Assembly: GCA_018399015.1 (NCBI GenBank)
Contig: CP073761.1
Location: 2,108,001 to 2,172,000, forward strand
Direction: 5' to 3'
DNA length: 64,000 nt
DNA from: Cyanobium sp. M30B3
GTDB taxonomy: Bacteria; Cyanobacteriota; Cyanobacteriia; PCC-6307; Cyanobiaceae
This document shows positions 49,889 to 60,142 of the stretch, one piece after another. The notes under the pieces are model-generated. The model worked only from the letters and a program-made list of their open reading frames with translations, was not told the origin of the DNA and searched no databases. The stretch's first letter is position 1. Every line of letters begins with the position of its first letter. Made by a program: the position numbers and the translations under genes.

Positions 49889-51205
49889 CTAAAAGCTTCC
49901 CCGCTCCTCTATTAATTGAGCCAGAGGCACCCCTGAAGCAATGTCAGATACAATTCCACGTTCGTTCTTGAATCGATCTCGAATAAGCCCAAAGACTTTG
50001 TCTACTAGGAACTTAGGAATAATGGCCACACCTTCATTGTCCGCAAATACCATGTCGCCTGGGACTATCTTGACGTTATTGATTACAATCACTTGATTCA
50101 TGCTGTCAAGAACAGCCCTACCTCTTACATCCTGACAGGAGAATCCAGCTGAAAAGACAGGCATTCCTGTTCTCATAACTTCTGAGCCATCTCTTGTCAT
50201 TCCGCCAACAATAACACCCCGTACTCCCTGACGAATCGCCATATTTGCATTTAATTCTCCAAAATACGCAAAATCAGGCCTCTGATTCTCCACGCAGATT
50301 ATGTCGCCAGGCACTAGAGTCTCGTAGTGATCAAGAGCGCCGTAAATACCTCTGAAGTCATCTTCTGCTGCCATACTTCTGAGTCTAATCGTTTTTGCTG
50401 GCCCAAGAATACGAGCATCTCTTACTGTGCAGTTTCCCAATCCCTTGATGATCTGATTCTTATAACCTAAATCATCCAGAAGATCTGACAATAGTGCTGA
50501 GGAAAGCATTAGCGCAAGATTCTTGTGTAGTTGTCGTTGTTTCTCCCTTTTCCCAGCAGCAATCAACTGTGCAAATTCAAAGTCTTCTGGCCAGTTTACA
50601 TCAGTAGCTTCCAAGGGTGATGCAAGTAACAGTGCTGGGGTATCTCCAATGCGCCTTCTCGTAGACAAAGCAGCCTGTCTTCCGACAGCGTAAAGTCCCA
50701 TTGTTTCAATTGTGGTAGCAGGGAGATCATTGCTGTTGGGTATATTATTGATATCATATGAGGGATGCCCATCCTGCCAAGTGTAAAGCTTATCTTCTCT
50801 CACCAAAAGGCTGGAATCATATGGTTTTCCATTTGCACTTGATGAGTTAATTACATGAATTGCCTTCAGGACTGTATCGAGTTCTATAAATGGACTAGTG
50901 CACAGATGTTGGCAAATAATTGCATTGTCGCAGTTTTTTACCTCATTTAGAAAAAGTTTATTGCCATCTGTTGCATTAGTAGCAAGTGATGGGTCTCGTT
51001 TCATGATCTTAAGTCCATCGAGATAAGAAGCTAGCCCGATGACTTGTTCTGATTCAGTATCTAGGAAAACATCTATGTTCGAGATCGACAAGAGTTTTTC
51101 AAGAGTATGAAGAAATAATGGCTTTCCGTCCAGAAGTTTTAAGTTCTTGCTTGCTATCCTCTCGCTAGAGCCTTTAACTGGTACAAAGACTGCTGCAGAA
51201 GTCAT
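49889..51205 (-). CDS. Cytidylyltransferase (NeuA/KdsB-like) fused to an RraA/HMG-aldolase-like domain
   Basis: Protein of 438 residues. Residues 1 to about 225 are a CMP-sugar synthetase: VFVPVKGSSERIASKNLKLL (here with KGSSERIASKN for the usual RxGSKRIxxKN), DVFLDTESEQVIGLA, CQHLCTSPFIELDTVLKAI and a C-terminal TDVNWPEDFEFAQLIA. Residues from about 226 are RraA-like: GPAKTIRLRSMAAEDDFRGI, LVPGDIICVENQ, FGELNANMAIRQGVRGVIVG, GMTRD, PVFSAGFSCQDVRGRAVLD and VKIVPGDMVFADNEGVAIIP. The aldolase RD pair is kept, but the Asp three residues before it (family DGxxRD) is Gly. It could activate a 2-keto-3-deoxy sugar with CMP while the second domain forms or removes a keto-acid unit. This bifunctional idea is inference. 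Confidence 0.86.
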   Translation of the reverse strand: MTSAAVFVPVKGSSERIASKNLKLLDGKPLFLHTLEKLLSISNIDVFLDTESEQVIGLASYLDGLKIMKRDPSLATNATDGNKLFLNEVKNCDNAIICQHLCTSPFIELDTVLKAIHVINSSSANGKPYDSSLLVREDKLYTWQDGHPSYDINNIPNSNDLPATTIETMGLYAVGRQAALSTRRRIGDTPALLLASPLEATDVNWPEDFEFAQLIAAGKREKQRQLHKNLALMLSSALLSDLLDDLGYKNQIIKGLGNCTVRDARILGPAKTIRLRSMAAEDDFRGIYGALDHYETLVPGDIICVENQRPDFAYFGELNANMAIRQGVRGVIVGGMTRDGSEVMRTGMPVFSAGFSCQDVRGRAVLDSMNQVIVINNVKIVPGDMVFADNEGVAIIPKFLVDKVFGLIRDRFKNERGIVSDIASGVPLAQLIEERGSF

Positions 51206-51761
51206 AATTAAGAAAGACGTGAAACAGAGAGGCTAATAGATTAATCGAGCAGCTAACTTTTGATGACCTCTTAGAATAAGTTTTCTTGATAGTTTATGGG
51301 CACTGATTGCAAAGATTGATTGTCATTAGGAAGGCCGGTTGAGATTATTTTTCTACAAATTAGTCATTATTTTCTTCTTCAAATTGGGCAATTCCAGGTT
51401 ATTGTAGATTATTCTTGTTTTTTTTCGATGCTAATTTACGATTTTTAGCCTGTTCTGGCATAATGTTCATCCTGTATCTATGGTTTGTTCCCGCAAGTAA
51501 TTAACTGGTTCTATGTTTAACATACTGGCTCTTAGAATTACTTACTGACTGAATATTGTCTGAACTAGATAATTCTTGCTCACTCTTTTGACTAGACTTG
51601 CGTAAGTCAGTGCTGCACCCAGAACTTCGGCTAAGGAGCTTCTGCGCACTGAGAGATGGGCAATTATGATTAGAATCGCTCAGAAGCACAACCATTATCT
51701 GAACGGTTGCCACTTAGGATAAAGCTATGTGATTAATCTATATGAGTTCCCATTCAGCTCA
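51206..51761. other. Very AT-rich spacer
   Basis: About 550 bases with no recognised gene. A short open frame at 51501-51713 (-) shows no family features. The region is a plausible promoter zone for the fusion gene, which starts at 51205, but no specific site is claimed. Confidence 0.5.
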
Positions 51762-52451
51762 TTAAGGTTGCTTCTGTTTGATGACATAGGCGGGTGCTCT
51801 TGAGAATGAGAAGGAGCAGATTGCTTCGGGTCTATTCGCAAAGAAGTCATCAACTGCTCTGGTTGCTCCAGGGAATAGGCCGTAGTCATCTAGAATTAGA
51901 ACTCCACCAGGCATTAAAATAGGATAAGCATAATCAAGTACGCACTTGCTAGGTTTGTATACGTCCACATCTAAATGTATAATTGAGGCTCTTAGTTGCG
52001 GCCTTGAAGCAATGTATGAAGGAAGCGTTTCTAGTATGTCACCTTTAATTAGCTCTATATTCCTTTCGACACCTTTAGACTTGAGTATGTTAATTAGATC
52101 GTCTTTGTCAATGCTTGTGTTACCAGCCAGAGCTAAGAAATCTGAGAGCGCCTTCTGATCTGGTTCATAGGATGTTGTAGGAAAGTCACCAAAAGTATCA
52201 AAGCCAACAATCTCTCTTGCGTCGGGTGTTTCAAATAAGCTTCGAAAAGCCGCGAATCGAAAAAGGCTAGATCCCTTAAAGACTCCAAACTCAATGATAG
52301 ATCCTGGTATGTTGTTGATTATCTTCTGGTAAAGATGGTAATGTGAAATTAGTTTTCCAATGCGTGATGGTGAGCAGTGAAGATAAAATCCATTTTCAAA
52401 TACATAGGGATCGATTTCGGAGTCACTGATTGGCTTTGATTTGTTGTCCAT
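51762..52451 (-). CDS. TylF/MycF-like SAM-dependent O-methyltransferase
   Basis: Protein of 229 residues. IINNIPGSIIEFGVFKGSSL holds the SAM-binding GVFKG loop, IVGFDTFGDFPTTSYEPDQK follows, IIHLDVDVYKPSKCVLDYAY carries the Asp-Val-Asp metal-binding set, and GGVLILDDYGLFPGATRAVD the second metal/catalytic segment. These features are those of macrocin-type sugar O-methyltransferases. It likely O-methylates a sugar of the chain. AT-rich; the gene immediately upstream is the truncated kdsC fragment, separated by 29 bases. Confidence 0.88.
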   Translation of the reverse strand: MDNKSKPISDSEIDPYVFENGFYLHCSPSRIGKLISHYHLYQKIINNIPGSIIEFGVFKGSSLFRFAAFRSLFETPDAREIVGFDTFGDFPTTSYEPDQKALSDFLALAGNTSIDKDDLINILKSKGVERNIELIKGDILETLPSYIASRPQLRASIIHLDVDVYKPSKCVLDYAYPILMPGGVLILDDYGLFPGATRAVDDFFANRPEAICSFSFSRAPAYVIKQKQP

Positions 52452-52480
52452 ACTAAATACCTGATTTTGCTGAACTGGTT

Positions 52481-52714
52481 TTACAAGTTAGATGACTTTT
52501 GGAGCATCGACGCAAAGTAAGATAACAGTTCCCAATGCCACGCCTGTTCTAGAACAAAGCGCTTCACCACCCTGCCCGCCTCGTCGTAGTGCAGCCCGCC
52601 ATCGGTGAGCACCCCATCCACATCGCACACCACCAGCCGGACCCGGCGCAGCCGCGGCCGCAGCAGCCGTCCCTGCAGGCGGGAGCGCAGGTGCAGACCG
52701 CTCAGGCTGGCCAT
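52481..52714 (-). pseudogene. Truncated KdsC-like Kdo-8-phosphate phosphatase
   Basis: The first ~50 residues match KdsC: VRLVVCDVDGVLTDGGLHYD (HAD motif I DVDGVLTD intact) and EAGRVVKRF. After KRF the KdsC family continues NVRDGLGIKLL; here it reads VLEQAWHWELLSYFASMLQK and stops. The break is near 52555, exactly where high GC changes to AT-rich DNA. HAD motifs II and III are missing, so the product cannot be active. It lies just after kdsA in the usual kds order. Confidence 0.82.
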
Positions 52715-52727
52715 CGCACGGCTCCCT

Positions 52728-53555
52728 TCACAGGCTGCTCACCGCCACCCCGCCCGCCGTCGCCGCCCGGATCGCCAGCAGCTGCTGCAGCAGCGCCTCC
52801 AGCCGGTGCAGCGGCACCATGTTCGGCCCGTCGCTCAGGGCCTGCTCCGGATCCGGGTGCACCTCCATGAACAGCCCGTCCACTCCCACCGCCACCGCCG
52901 CCCGCGCCAGCGGCGCCACGAACTCCCGCTGGCCACCGGAACTGCTGCCCCGGCCCCCAGGTTGCTGCACCGCATGGGTGGCATCAAAGATCACCGGGCA
53001 ACCCAACGCCTGCAGCTGCGGCAGGCTGCGGTAGTCCACCACCAGCGTGTTGTATCCAAAGCTGCTGCCCCGCTCGGTGAGCCAAAGCCGCCCGCTGCCC
53101 GCCTCCAGACCGCACTCCGCCAGCTTGCCCACCACCTGCGCCATGTCCCACGGCGCCAGGAACTGACCCTTTTTCACGTTCACCACCTTGTCGGTGCCCG
53201 CCACCGCCCGGGCCGCCGCCTCCAGCAGGTCGGTCTGCCGGCACAGGAACGCCGGAATCTGCAGCACGTCCACCGCCTCGGCCGCCGCCGCCGCCTGGTG
53301 GCTCTCGTGGATGTCGGTGAGCACCTTCACCCCAAAGCGCTCCCTGACCTCCGCCAGGATCGCCAGACCCTCCTGCGGTCCAGGGCCTCGGAACGACTTG
53401 CCCGAGCTGCGGTTGGCCTTGTCGAAACTGGCCTTGAACACGTACTCGATCCCCAGCCGCTCGCACAGCCCACTTACCTGTTCCGCCACCTGCAGCACCA
53501 GCTCCCGGTTCTCGATCACGCAGGGGCCGGCGATCAGGCGCAGGGGGGCGGTCAT
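52728..53555 (-). CDS. kdsA: 3-deoxy-8-phosphooctulonate synthase (Kdo-8-P synthase)
   Basis: Protein of 275 residues from the ATG at 53555; the longer open frame upstream is a low-complexity leader and is rejected. [92 protein letters not shown] and [13 protein letters not shown] are consecutive KdsA motifs. The enzyme condenses arabinose-5-P with PEP. It stands between truncated kdsC and intact kdsD, so two steps of a Kdo-like pathway are encoded here. The NVKKGQF (not NxKKPQF) form is common. Confidence 0.94.
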   Translation of the reverse strand: MTAPLRLIAGPCVIENRELVLQVAEQVSGLCERLGIEYVFKASFDKANRSSGKSFRGPGPQEGLAILAEVRERFGVKVLTDIHESHQAAAAAEAVDVLQIPAFLCRQTDLLEAAARAVAGTDKVVNVKKGQFLAPWDMAQVVGKLAECGLEAGSGRLWLTERGSSFGYNTLVVDYRSLPQLQALGCPVIFDATHAVQQPGGRGSSSGGQREFVAPLARAAVAVGVDGLFMEVHPDPEQALSDGPNMVPLHRLEALLQQLLAIRAATAGGVAVSSL

Positions 53556-53774
53556 GGGCGGGGCAGCGGGGGAGAGGAGGAGAAGGGAAAAGGGAGAGTG
53601 AAAACAGGAGAGGAAGCAGGAGTCAGGCAACAGCTGGAGGCTGACGGCTGAGCTCTGACGTTTGGCGGGGAGAAGAGAGGAAAGGCGAAGAAAAGAGCGG
53701 AGTAGATAAGTGGATAAGGAGTGGTGACGCGTGAGTCCAGGCCGGTGGACGTTACGGCTGGATCTGCTGGCCCC

Positions 53775-54794
53775 TCACGGCCCGCTGCGGCTGAAGCCTG
53801 CCTGCACCAGATCGTGGAGTCGCAGCAGGCCCGTCACCCGACTGGGCTCGCCGGCCTCCACCACCGGCAGCACCGAGATCGCCTGGCGGGGATTGCGCTC
53901 CATCAGCTCCAGCGCCGTTGCCGCCAGCACCTCCGCCGTCACCGTGATCGGATCGGCGGTGGCCATCTGCCCCGCCGTCACCTCACCCCACTCCCCCGGT
54001 TCGTGCCGCTGCAGGGTGCGCCGCAGGTCCCCGTCGGTGATCAGCCCCGCCAGCCGCGTGGCGTCCCCGGCCGCATGTACCCAGCTGGCGCCCAGGCTGC
54101 CCCGCCGCCAGCTGCCCTGGGTGAGGTGGGCGATCACCGCCGGCAGCGGCGCGTCCGGTGCCAGGGGGGTGAGTTCGGCGGCCGGCACCATCACGTCCGC
54201 CACCGTCAGCGTCAGCTGGCGACCCAGCGCTCCCGCCGGGTGGTTGATCGCGAAATCCACCGGCGAGATCCCGGCTCGCTCCATCCACACCGCCGCAAGC
54301 GCATCGCCGATCGCCATCGCCACCGCCGTGCTGGCCGTCGGCGCCAGGTTCAGCGGACACACCTCCCGGTCCACCGACCCATCCAGCACCACATCGCAGC
54401 CCCGCGCCAGGCTCGAGTCGATCCGCCCCACCAGCGCGATCCGCGCCGTGCCACGCCGTTTCAGGTGCGGCAGGATCGCCAGCACCTCCTCCGTCTCGCC
54501 GCTGTTGGAGAGCAGCAGGGCCACATCCTCCGCATTCACGATCCCCAGATCCCCGTGCAGCGCGTCCACCGGGTTCAGAAACACCGAGGTGAGCCCGATC
54601 GAGGAAAAGGTGGCCGCGATCTTGCGCGCCACGATCCCGCTCTTGCCCACTCCCGTGATCACCAGCTTCCCCCGCCGCTGACGGCAGGCCTCCAGCTCCT
54701 CCAGCGCCTTTTCCACCTCCTCGGCGTCCAGCCGTTGCGCCGCGGCCGATATCGCCGCCGCTTCCTCCTCCAGACAGCGGGTCAGGGCAGACAA
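53775..54794 (-). CDS. kdsD: D-arabinose-5-phosphate isomerase (KpsF/GutQ/KdsD type)
   Basis: Protein of 339 residues with a TTG start (a stop lies just upstream, and no ATG is available). SIS domain: KLVITGVGKSGIVARKIAAT, FSSIGLTSVFLNPVDALHGD, VALLLSNSGETEEVLAILPH and NLAPTASTAVAMAIGDALA. Two CBS motifs follow from about 200 (VADVMVPAAELTPL, LAGLITDGDLRRTLQ, TADPITVTAEVLAATALELM). It converts ribulose-5-P to arabinose-5-P, the KdsA substrate. Standard full-length architecture. A 220-base low-complexity gap separates it from kdsA. Confidence 0.94.
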   Translation of the reverse strand: MSALTRCLEEEAAAISAAAQRLDAEEVEKALEELEACRQRRGKLVITGVGKSGIVARKIAATFSSIGLTSVFLNPVDALHGDLGIVNAEDVALLLSNSGETEEVLAILPHLKRRGTARIALVGRIDSSLARGCDVVLDGSVDREVCPLNLAPTASTAVAMAIGDALAAVWMERAGISPVDFAINHPAGALGRQLTLTVADVMVPAAELTPLAPDAPLPAVIAHLTQGSWRRGSLGASWVHAAGDATRLAGLITDGDLRRTLQRHEPGEWGEVTAGQMATADPITVTAEVLAATALELMERNPRQAISVLPVVEAGEPSRVTGLLRLHDLVQAGFSRSGP

Positions 54795-55019
54795 GAAAGA
54801 GAATCAGCGAATGAGCAACAAGCTACATAACGATATAAATGCATTAACACCTCGAGAAGATCGATCAACGAGAAGGATGGCACCAAGCTCGAGGAGCGAA
54901 TTGATGCTTTAGACGTATACATTGTAATGCATGGAAAACCTAAATCGCTAAATTCAAAGATTCCATCTAGCGGCAGATAGCCCAGCCTGATCAGTCGTAC
55001 CTTGTACTTGAGTTTCTGA
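54795..55019. other. Short AT-rich spacer upstream of kdsD
   Basis: About 225 bases with clearly lower GC than either flank, just upstream of kdsD on the - strand and just downstream of the ABC exporter. It is a likely promoter zone for kdsD-kdsA. No terminator hairpin with a T-run was recognised. Confidence 0.4.
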
Positions 55020-56912
55020 TTACGCTAGCACCGTTGAGAGCGCCTGCTGCTGCCAGAGCTGCTGGTAGAGCCCACCCTGGGCCAGCAAGTTGCTATGCGT
55101 TCCACACTGCACCACACGCCCCCCCTCCAGCACCAGAATCTGATCAGCCCGAACGATCGTGCTCAACCGGTGGGCGATCACCAGCACGGTGTGGTTGCGC
55201 TCAAAGCGCTCGATCGCCTCCTGCACCAGTCGCTCGCTCTGGGAATCCAGGGCGCTGGTGGCCTCATCGAGGATCAACAGCTCCGGATCCCGCAGGATCG
55301 CCCGCGCCAGGCTCAGCCGCTGCCGTTGGCCGCCGCTGAGCCGGTAGCCGCGCTCTCCCACCAGGGTGTCGTAGCCCTTTGGCAGGCTCTCGATGAAGCC
55401 CGCCGCCTGGGCCGCCTGGCAGGCGGCTTGAATCTGGGCCGGGGTCGCCCCCGGTGTGCCGAAGGCGATGTTCTCGGCGATGGTGGCGTTGAACAGGAAC
55501 GTGTCCTGGCTCACCACCCCCAGGCGCTGCTGCCAGCTGGAGAGCTCCAGCTGCTCCAAGGGTGTGTCGTCGATCCAGATCTCCCCGGCGTTAGGGGCAT
55601 AGAGGCCGGTGAGCAAGTCGGCAATCGAGCTCTTGCCAGCACCGCTGGGGCCCACCAGCGCCAGCATCTGGCCCTTGGGCAGGGTGAAGGAGATGTCCTT
55701 GAGGGCCGGGGGCAGTTCCGGGGCGTACTGCAGGCCCACGCTCTCGAAGCGAATCTCGCGCTGCAGCGCTTGGAACGGGGTGCCGCCGCGGCGGCGGAAC
55801 TGCTTGCCCTCCGGCGAGAGGATCTGATTGAGGCGCTCCATCTTGCCGCTGTTGGTGGCCAGGGCGTTGAAAGTGCCGGCGATGCCGCTGATGCGCTGAT
55901 TGAGGCGCTGCAGCGCCAGCACAAACGTCACCAGGCTGGGCAGCACGCCGGTGCTGCGGTCACCGAACAGCAGCAGGCTGATCGCAGCAATCGCCGCGAT
56001 GGCCAGGATCGGCAAGAAGCCGGAAACAGGCCCCACCACTGAGACGCGGCGGGTCTGGGCCCTGCTGGCCCGTTCGAATTCGCCCATCCGGCCCCGCAGC
56101 TGGCCGTCGGCGCCATCCAGCTGGCCACTGCTGTGCAGCAGGCGCAGGGCCTGGAAGTCTTCCGTCACCCGCTGGCTGATGGCCACCTCAATCGCATTGA
56201 GCTGGCGGGAGCCGCCGGCGATGCGCGGCAGCAGCTGGCGCTGCAGAAGCGTGATCAAGCCACCCATGGCCGCGACCGCCAGCAGCAGCCAGGGGGAGAT
56301 GCCCACCAGCACCACGATGTAGGTGAGCACCATCAGCAGCGCCACCAGCAGGCCGCTGAGGGCACCGATCTGGGCCTGCACGGCCTGGGGGCCGCTGCCG
56401 GCGTAGTTGGTGAGGTTGCCCACCTTGTAGCCGCTGGCGCAGGGGAAGCTGAAGCTGAGCACCTGGCTGTGGATGCGCGCCTTCACCTGGGCGGTGCAGC
56501 GGGCGGCGAAATAACCAACGCTCACGCTGCTCACAAACTGGGCCAGGCTGTTCAGCGCCTGCAGCAGCACCGCCACCACCAGCAGCAGGGCAAAGGCGCC
56601 GCTGGCCGGCAGGGCCGACAGCAGCGCCACCGCCCCCGGCAGCCGGTTGAGGATCGGGTTGCTGGCCCAGTTGAACGGTTCAGCTGCCGGCGCCGACAGC
56701 GCCTCCACCGCCAGGAACACCACCGCCAGGGTGGCCCCCTCGCTGAAGGCCTGCAGCAAGCTGCCGCCCGCATTCAGCGCCAGCATCCGCCACTGTCGGC
56801 GCGCCGTCTGGCGGATCAGCTGGGCCGCAGGCTCCTGGCTGCGTAGGGGCTGCAGCAGCCTGCGCAGGATCCGGCGGGGCAGAAAGGGTTTGCTGAAAGC
56901 GCTGGAGATCAA
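55020..56912 (-). CDS. MsbA-like ABC exporter (fused membrane and ATPase domains)
   Basis: Protein of 630 residues. Six hydrophobic helices spread over about 40-360, then the nucleotide-binding domain: VGPSGAGKSSIADL (Walker A about 420-428), VVSQDTFLFNATIAENIAFG (Q-loop), YRLSGGQRQRLSLARAILRD (signature about 524-531), LLILDEATSALDSQSE (Walker B about 544-555) and VLVIAHRLSTI (H-loop His). Half-transporter, works as a homodimer. Adjacent to Kdo and epimerase genes, so it may flip lipid-linked sugar or lipid A-like substrate. It starts 122 bases downstream of the epimerase pair. Confidence 0.92.
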   Translation of the reverse strand: MISSAFSKPFLPRRILRRLLQPLRSQEPAAQLIRQTARRQWRMLALNAGGSLLQAFSEGATLAVVFLAVEALSAPAAEPFNWASNPILNRLPGAVALLSALPASGAFALLLVVAVLLQALNSLAQFVSSVSVGYFAARCTAQVKARIHSQVLSFSFPCASGYKVGNLTNYAGSGPQAVQAQIGALSGLLVALLMVLTYIVVLVGISPWLLLAVAAMGGLITLLQRQLLPRIAGGSRQLNAIEVAISQRVTEDFQALRLLHSSGQLDGADGQLRGRMGEFERASRAQTRRVSVVGPVSGFLPILAIAAIAAISLLLFGDRSTGVLPSLVTFVLALQRLNQRISGIAGTFNALATNSGKMERLNQILSPEGKQFRRRGGTPFQALQREIRFESVGLQYAPELPPALKDISFTLPKGQMLALVGPSGAGKSSIADLLTGLYAPNAGEIWIDDTPLEQLELSSWQQRLGVVSQDTFLFNATIAENIAFGTPGATPAQIQAACQAAQAAGFIESLPKGYDTLVGERGYRLSGGQRQRLSLARAILRDPELLILDEATSALDSQSERLVQEAIERFERNHTVLVIAHRLSTIVRADQILVLEGGRVVQCGTHSNLLAQGGLYQQLWQQQALSTVLA

Positions 56913-57034
56913 GGGTGCGGGGCTGTGGGTGGTGCGGAAACTGGCATGCCCATGTCAGAGCGAACGCCTGAGGATGCGGTCGTCGCTGATTTCAGGCGGG
57001 GGCTCGGGGATCTGGGCGCGGACGGGTAACGACG

Positions 57035-58104
57035 TCATGCGGAGAGGGCAATCCAGTTGGGGTTCTCCTCAGCGAACGCCGCGATGTCGCTGAGGATGGT
57101 GGCTGTGCTGATCTGGGGCGCCCAGTTCCAGCTGCTGCTGGCCAGGGCGTGATCGAGCACCACCCAGGGCAGGTCGTAGGGGCGGGGCTCAGGGTTGTGG
57201 CTCACCTGTTGAGGCCCCCATCGCTCCGTGCACCAGCTGCTGAGCTGCTGCAGCGAACAGGCCGAGCTGGCTCCACCGCACACATTCGCCAGCCGCGGCT
57301 TGCTTCGATCGACGCCGGCCTGCAGCTGCAGCGCCAGCAGAGCCGCCAGGTCGCGGGGATGGAGGCAGTCGCGCACCTGATGTCCCTGTCCATCAAAGCC
57401 AATGTATTTCAGCGGCCTTTGCTCCCGCCAGCTGTGCAACCAGAAGGCGAAGATGCCCTGGTCGGCCTTGCCGAACTGGCCCGCCCCGGCCAACACACCG
57501 CAGCGGTTGATGCGCACCGGGAGATCGAAGGCATCTCCATACTCCAACGCCAGCACTTCCGAAGCCAGCTTGGTGGCGCCGTAGAGAGACACCGGTGCGG
57601 CGGTGGAGAAGGTTTCGTGGATCCCTGCAGCGCTCAGGCCAGGGGTGCTGGCCAGCGCTTCTGTGGTGGGCGCGAAGGCCCCATCCCGGGGCTCCACTGC
57701 CAGCTGGGCCAGCGGCGGAATCGAATACACCCGGCTGGTGGAGAGCAGCACAAAGCCGGCTCCCCAGCGCTTGCAGGCCTCCAGCATCTGCACCGTGCCC
57801 AGCAGGTTGTGCTCCACCAGCTGGCGGCTGCTGGCCTTGCCATCCACCCCCGCCAGCACGCTGGGGTTGGCTGCGGCATCGATCAGCCAATCCTGCGGGT
57901 CGAGCCCCTCCAGATCCGCAGCCTGGCGGATGTCGCCATGGAGCACGCGGATGCCGCGCTGCTCAAGCCGATCCAGGTTGCGCCAGCTGCCCCGTCGGCT
58001 GAGGTTGTCGAGGCCTGTGATCTGCAGATCGCTGAGATGCTCCTGCAGGGCCAGGCAGAGCTCGGAGCCCACGAAGCCGCAGGCGCCGGTGATCAGGAGG
58101 CGCA

Positions 58105-58105
<1 letters not shown>
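57035..58105 (-). CDS. NAD-dependent sugar-nucleotide epimerase/dehydratase (extended SDR)
   Basis: Protein of 356 residues. The ATG at 58105 shares one base with the upstream TGA. LLITGACGFVGSELCLALQE is the Rossmann motif; ALEYGDAFDLPVRINRCGVL, SLYGATKLASEVLALEYGDA (YxxxK intact) and HQVRDCLHPRDLAALLALQL are extended SDR markers. Paired with the gene at 58105 in the arrangement of CDP-paratose 2-epimerase-like gene pairs. Substrate likely an NDP- or CDP-sugar of the polymer; not proven. Confidence 0.86.
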
Positions 58106-59172
<1,067 letters not shown>

Positions 59173-59200
59173 GGAAGGGGGAAGGGGTGGGGGACGGCAG

Positions 59201-59225
59201 CAAAAAGCCCCCGCTGCCGGGGGCT
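59201..59225 (-). terminator. Rho-independent terminator
   Basis: A 7-bp perfect stem (AGCCCCC/GGGGGCT) around a 6-base loop at 59206-59225, followed on the - strand transcript by a run of five U residues (the A-run at 59202-59206). It lies between the stop of the Rpn-like gene and the start of the epimerase pair, so it terminates the former and separates the two units. Confidence 0.85.
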
Positions 59226-59245
59226 CAGGCCGTGGGTGGTTCCGC

Positions 59246-60142
59246 TCAGGTGTGGGCGGCCAGCCAGGCGACCAGGTCGGCCGGGCCCGTGAAGTCGAGC
59301 AGGGCGTCGGCGAGGGCCTCCAGTTGCTGCAGGGGCAGCGCCTGGATCTGGGCGGTGGTGGCGTCTGTGAGGGGGCCGCAGCGGCGGTTGAGGAGGCGGA
59401 GGGTCACAGCTGCTGCCTCATCCCGCCGGCCCTCCTGGCGGCCCTCCTGGCGGCCCTCCTGGCGGCCCTCCTGGCGGCCTTGGCCAAAGATCTCGCGGTA
59501 GGCCACGCTCTGCGTGAACTCACTGGCGGTGATGTTGCCCATGGCGCACAGCTGGGAGATGGAACGGCCGTTGAACCTGCTGATCAGCGTAGCGGCGATC
59601 ACATCAGCCAGCTCCTGCTCCTGGGCCGTGCCGGCCACCTCTGCGCGGATGGCACCGCTGCTGGCGGGGATCTGCTCCTCGGGCTGCACCAGCAGCGCCA
59701 AGGCCCGCAGCAATGGCGCTGCTGTGGGATCGGTGGCGGCGAACTCCAGCTCGATCCACTGCACCCGTTCGCGCAGGAATTCAGCCACCGCCGCCGGTCG
59801 CCCGAAGTTGAGGCGGCGGTTGGGGCAGAGCACCACAACTCGCCAATGCTCGATCTGGCTCTCCTGCTCGATCAGCATCGCGCTCTCGGCATAGAGCCGC
59901 CGCAGAAAGCCCTGATCGGCCTGCATCTGGGCCTCCAGGATCACCGCCGGCTGCGGCGGCGGCTCACCAGCTGCATGCTCAGGGGGCTGGAGCAGACCAT
60001 CGAGCCGCCGCTCCCGTTCCTTCAATACCGGCGCTGAGAAGCGATAGCCACCGCCGCCGGCTGCCAGCTCGGGCAGCAGCTCCAGGATCCGGTCGGGGTG
60101 TTGTTGGAACACCCAGTAAAAGAGCTTGTCGCTGGCAGCCAT
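59246..60142 (-). CDS. Rpn-family (DUF2887/DUF4351-like) putative PD-(D/E)xK nuclease
   Basis: Protein of 298 residues. [20 protein letters not shown] and [20 protein letters not shown], then [20 protein letters not shown] give the family's D...ExQ catalytic set; [18 protein letters not shown] follows. Near residue 220 is a perfect repeat of RQEG (four copies), then a C-terminal DUF4351-like helical domain ([20 protein letters not shown]). Cyanobacteria carry many such genes, related to RpnA recombination-promoting nucleases or transposase-like proteins. Its place here is probably incidental. Confidence 0.87.
   Translation of the reverse strand: MAASDKLFYWVFQQHPDRILELLPELAAGGGGYRFSAPVLKERERRLDGLLQPPEHAAGEPPPQPAVILEAQMQADQGFLRRLYAESAMLIEQESQIEHWRVVVLCPNRRLNFGRPAAVAEFLRERVQWIELEFAATDPTAAPLLRALALLVQPEEQIPASSGAIRAEVAGTAQEQELADVIAATLISRFNGRSISQLCAMGNITASEFTQSVAYREIFGQGRQEGRQEGRQEGRQEGRRDEAAAVTLRLLNRRCGPLTDATTAQIQALPLQQLEALADALLDFTGPADLVAWLAAHT
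59428..59475 (-). repeat. 12-bp tandem repeat inside the Rpn-like gene
   Basis: Four perfect copies of GGCCCTCCTGGC in + orientation, plus a partial fifth, encode the RQEG repeats. The unit is a multiple of three, so copy-number change keeps the reading frame. Such length-variable linkers in this family are known to vary between strains. Confidence 0.85.

Noticed and set aside
51501-51713. 70-residue - strand open frame
   Set aside because: Ser-rich, no family features, in a very AT-rich spacer; likely chance.
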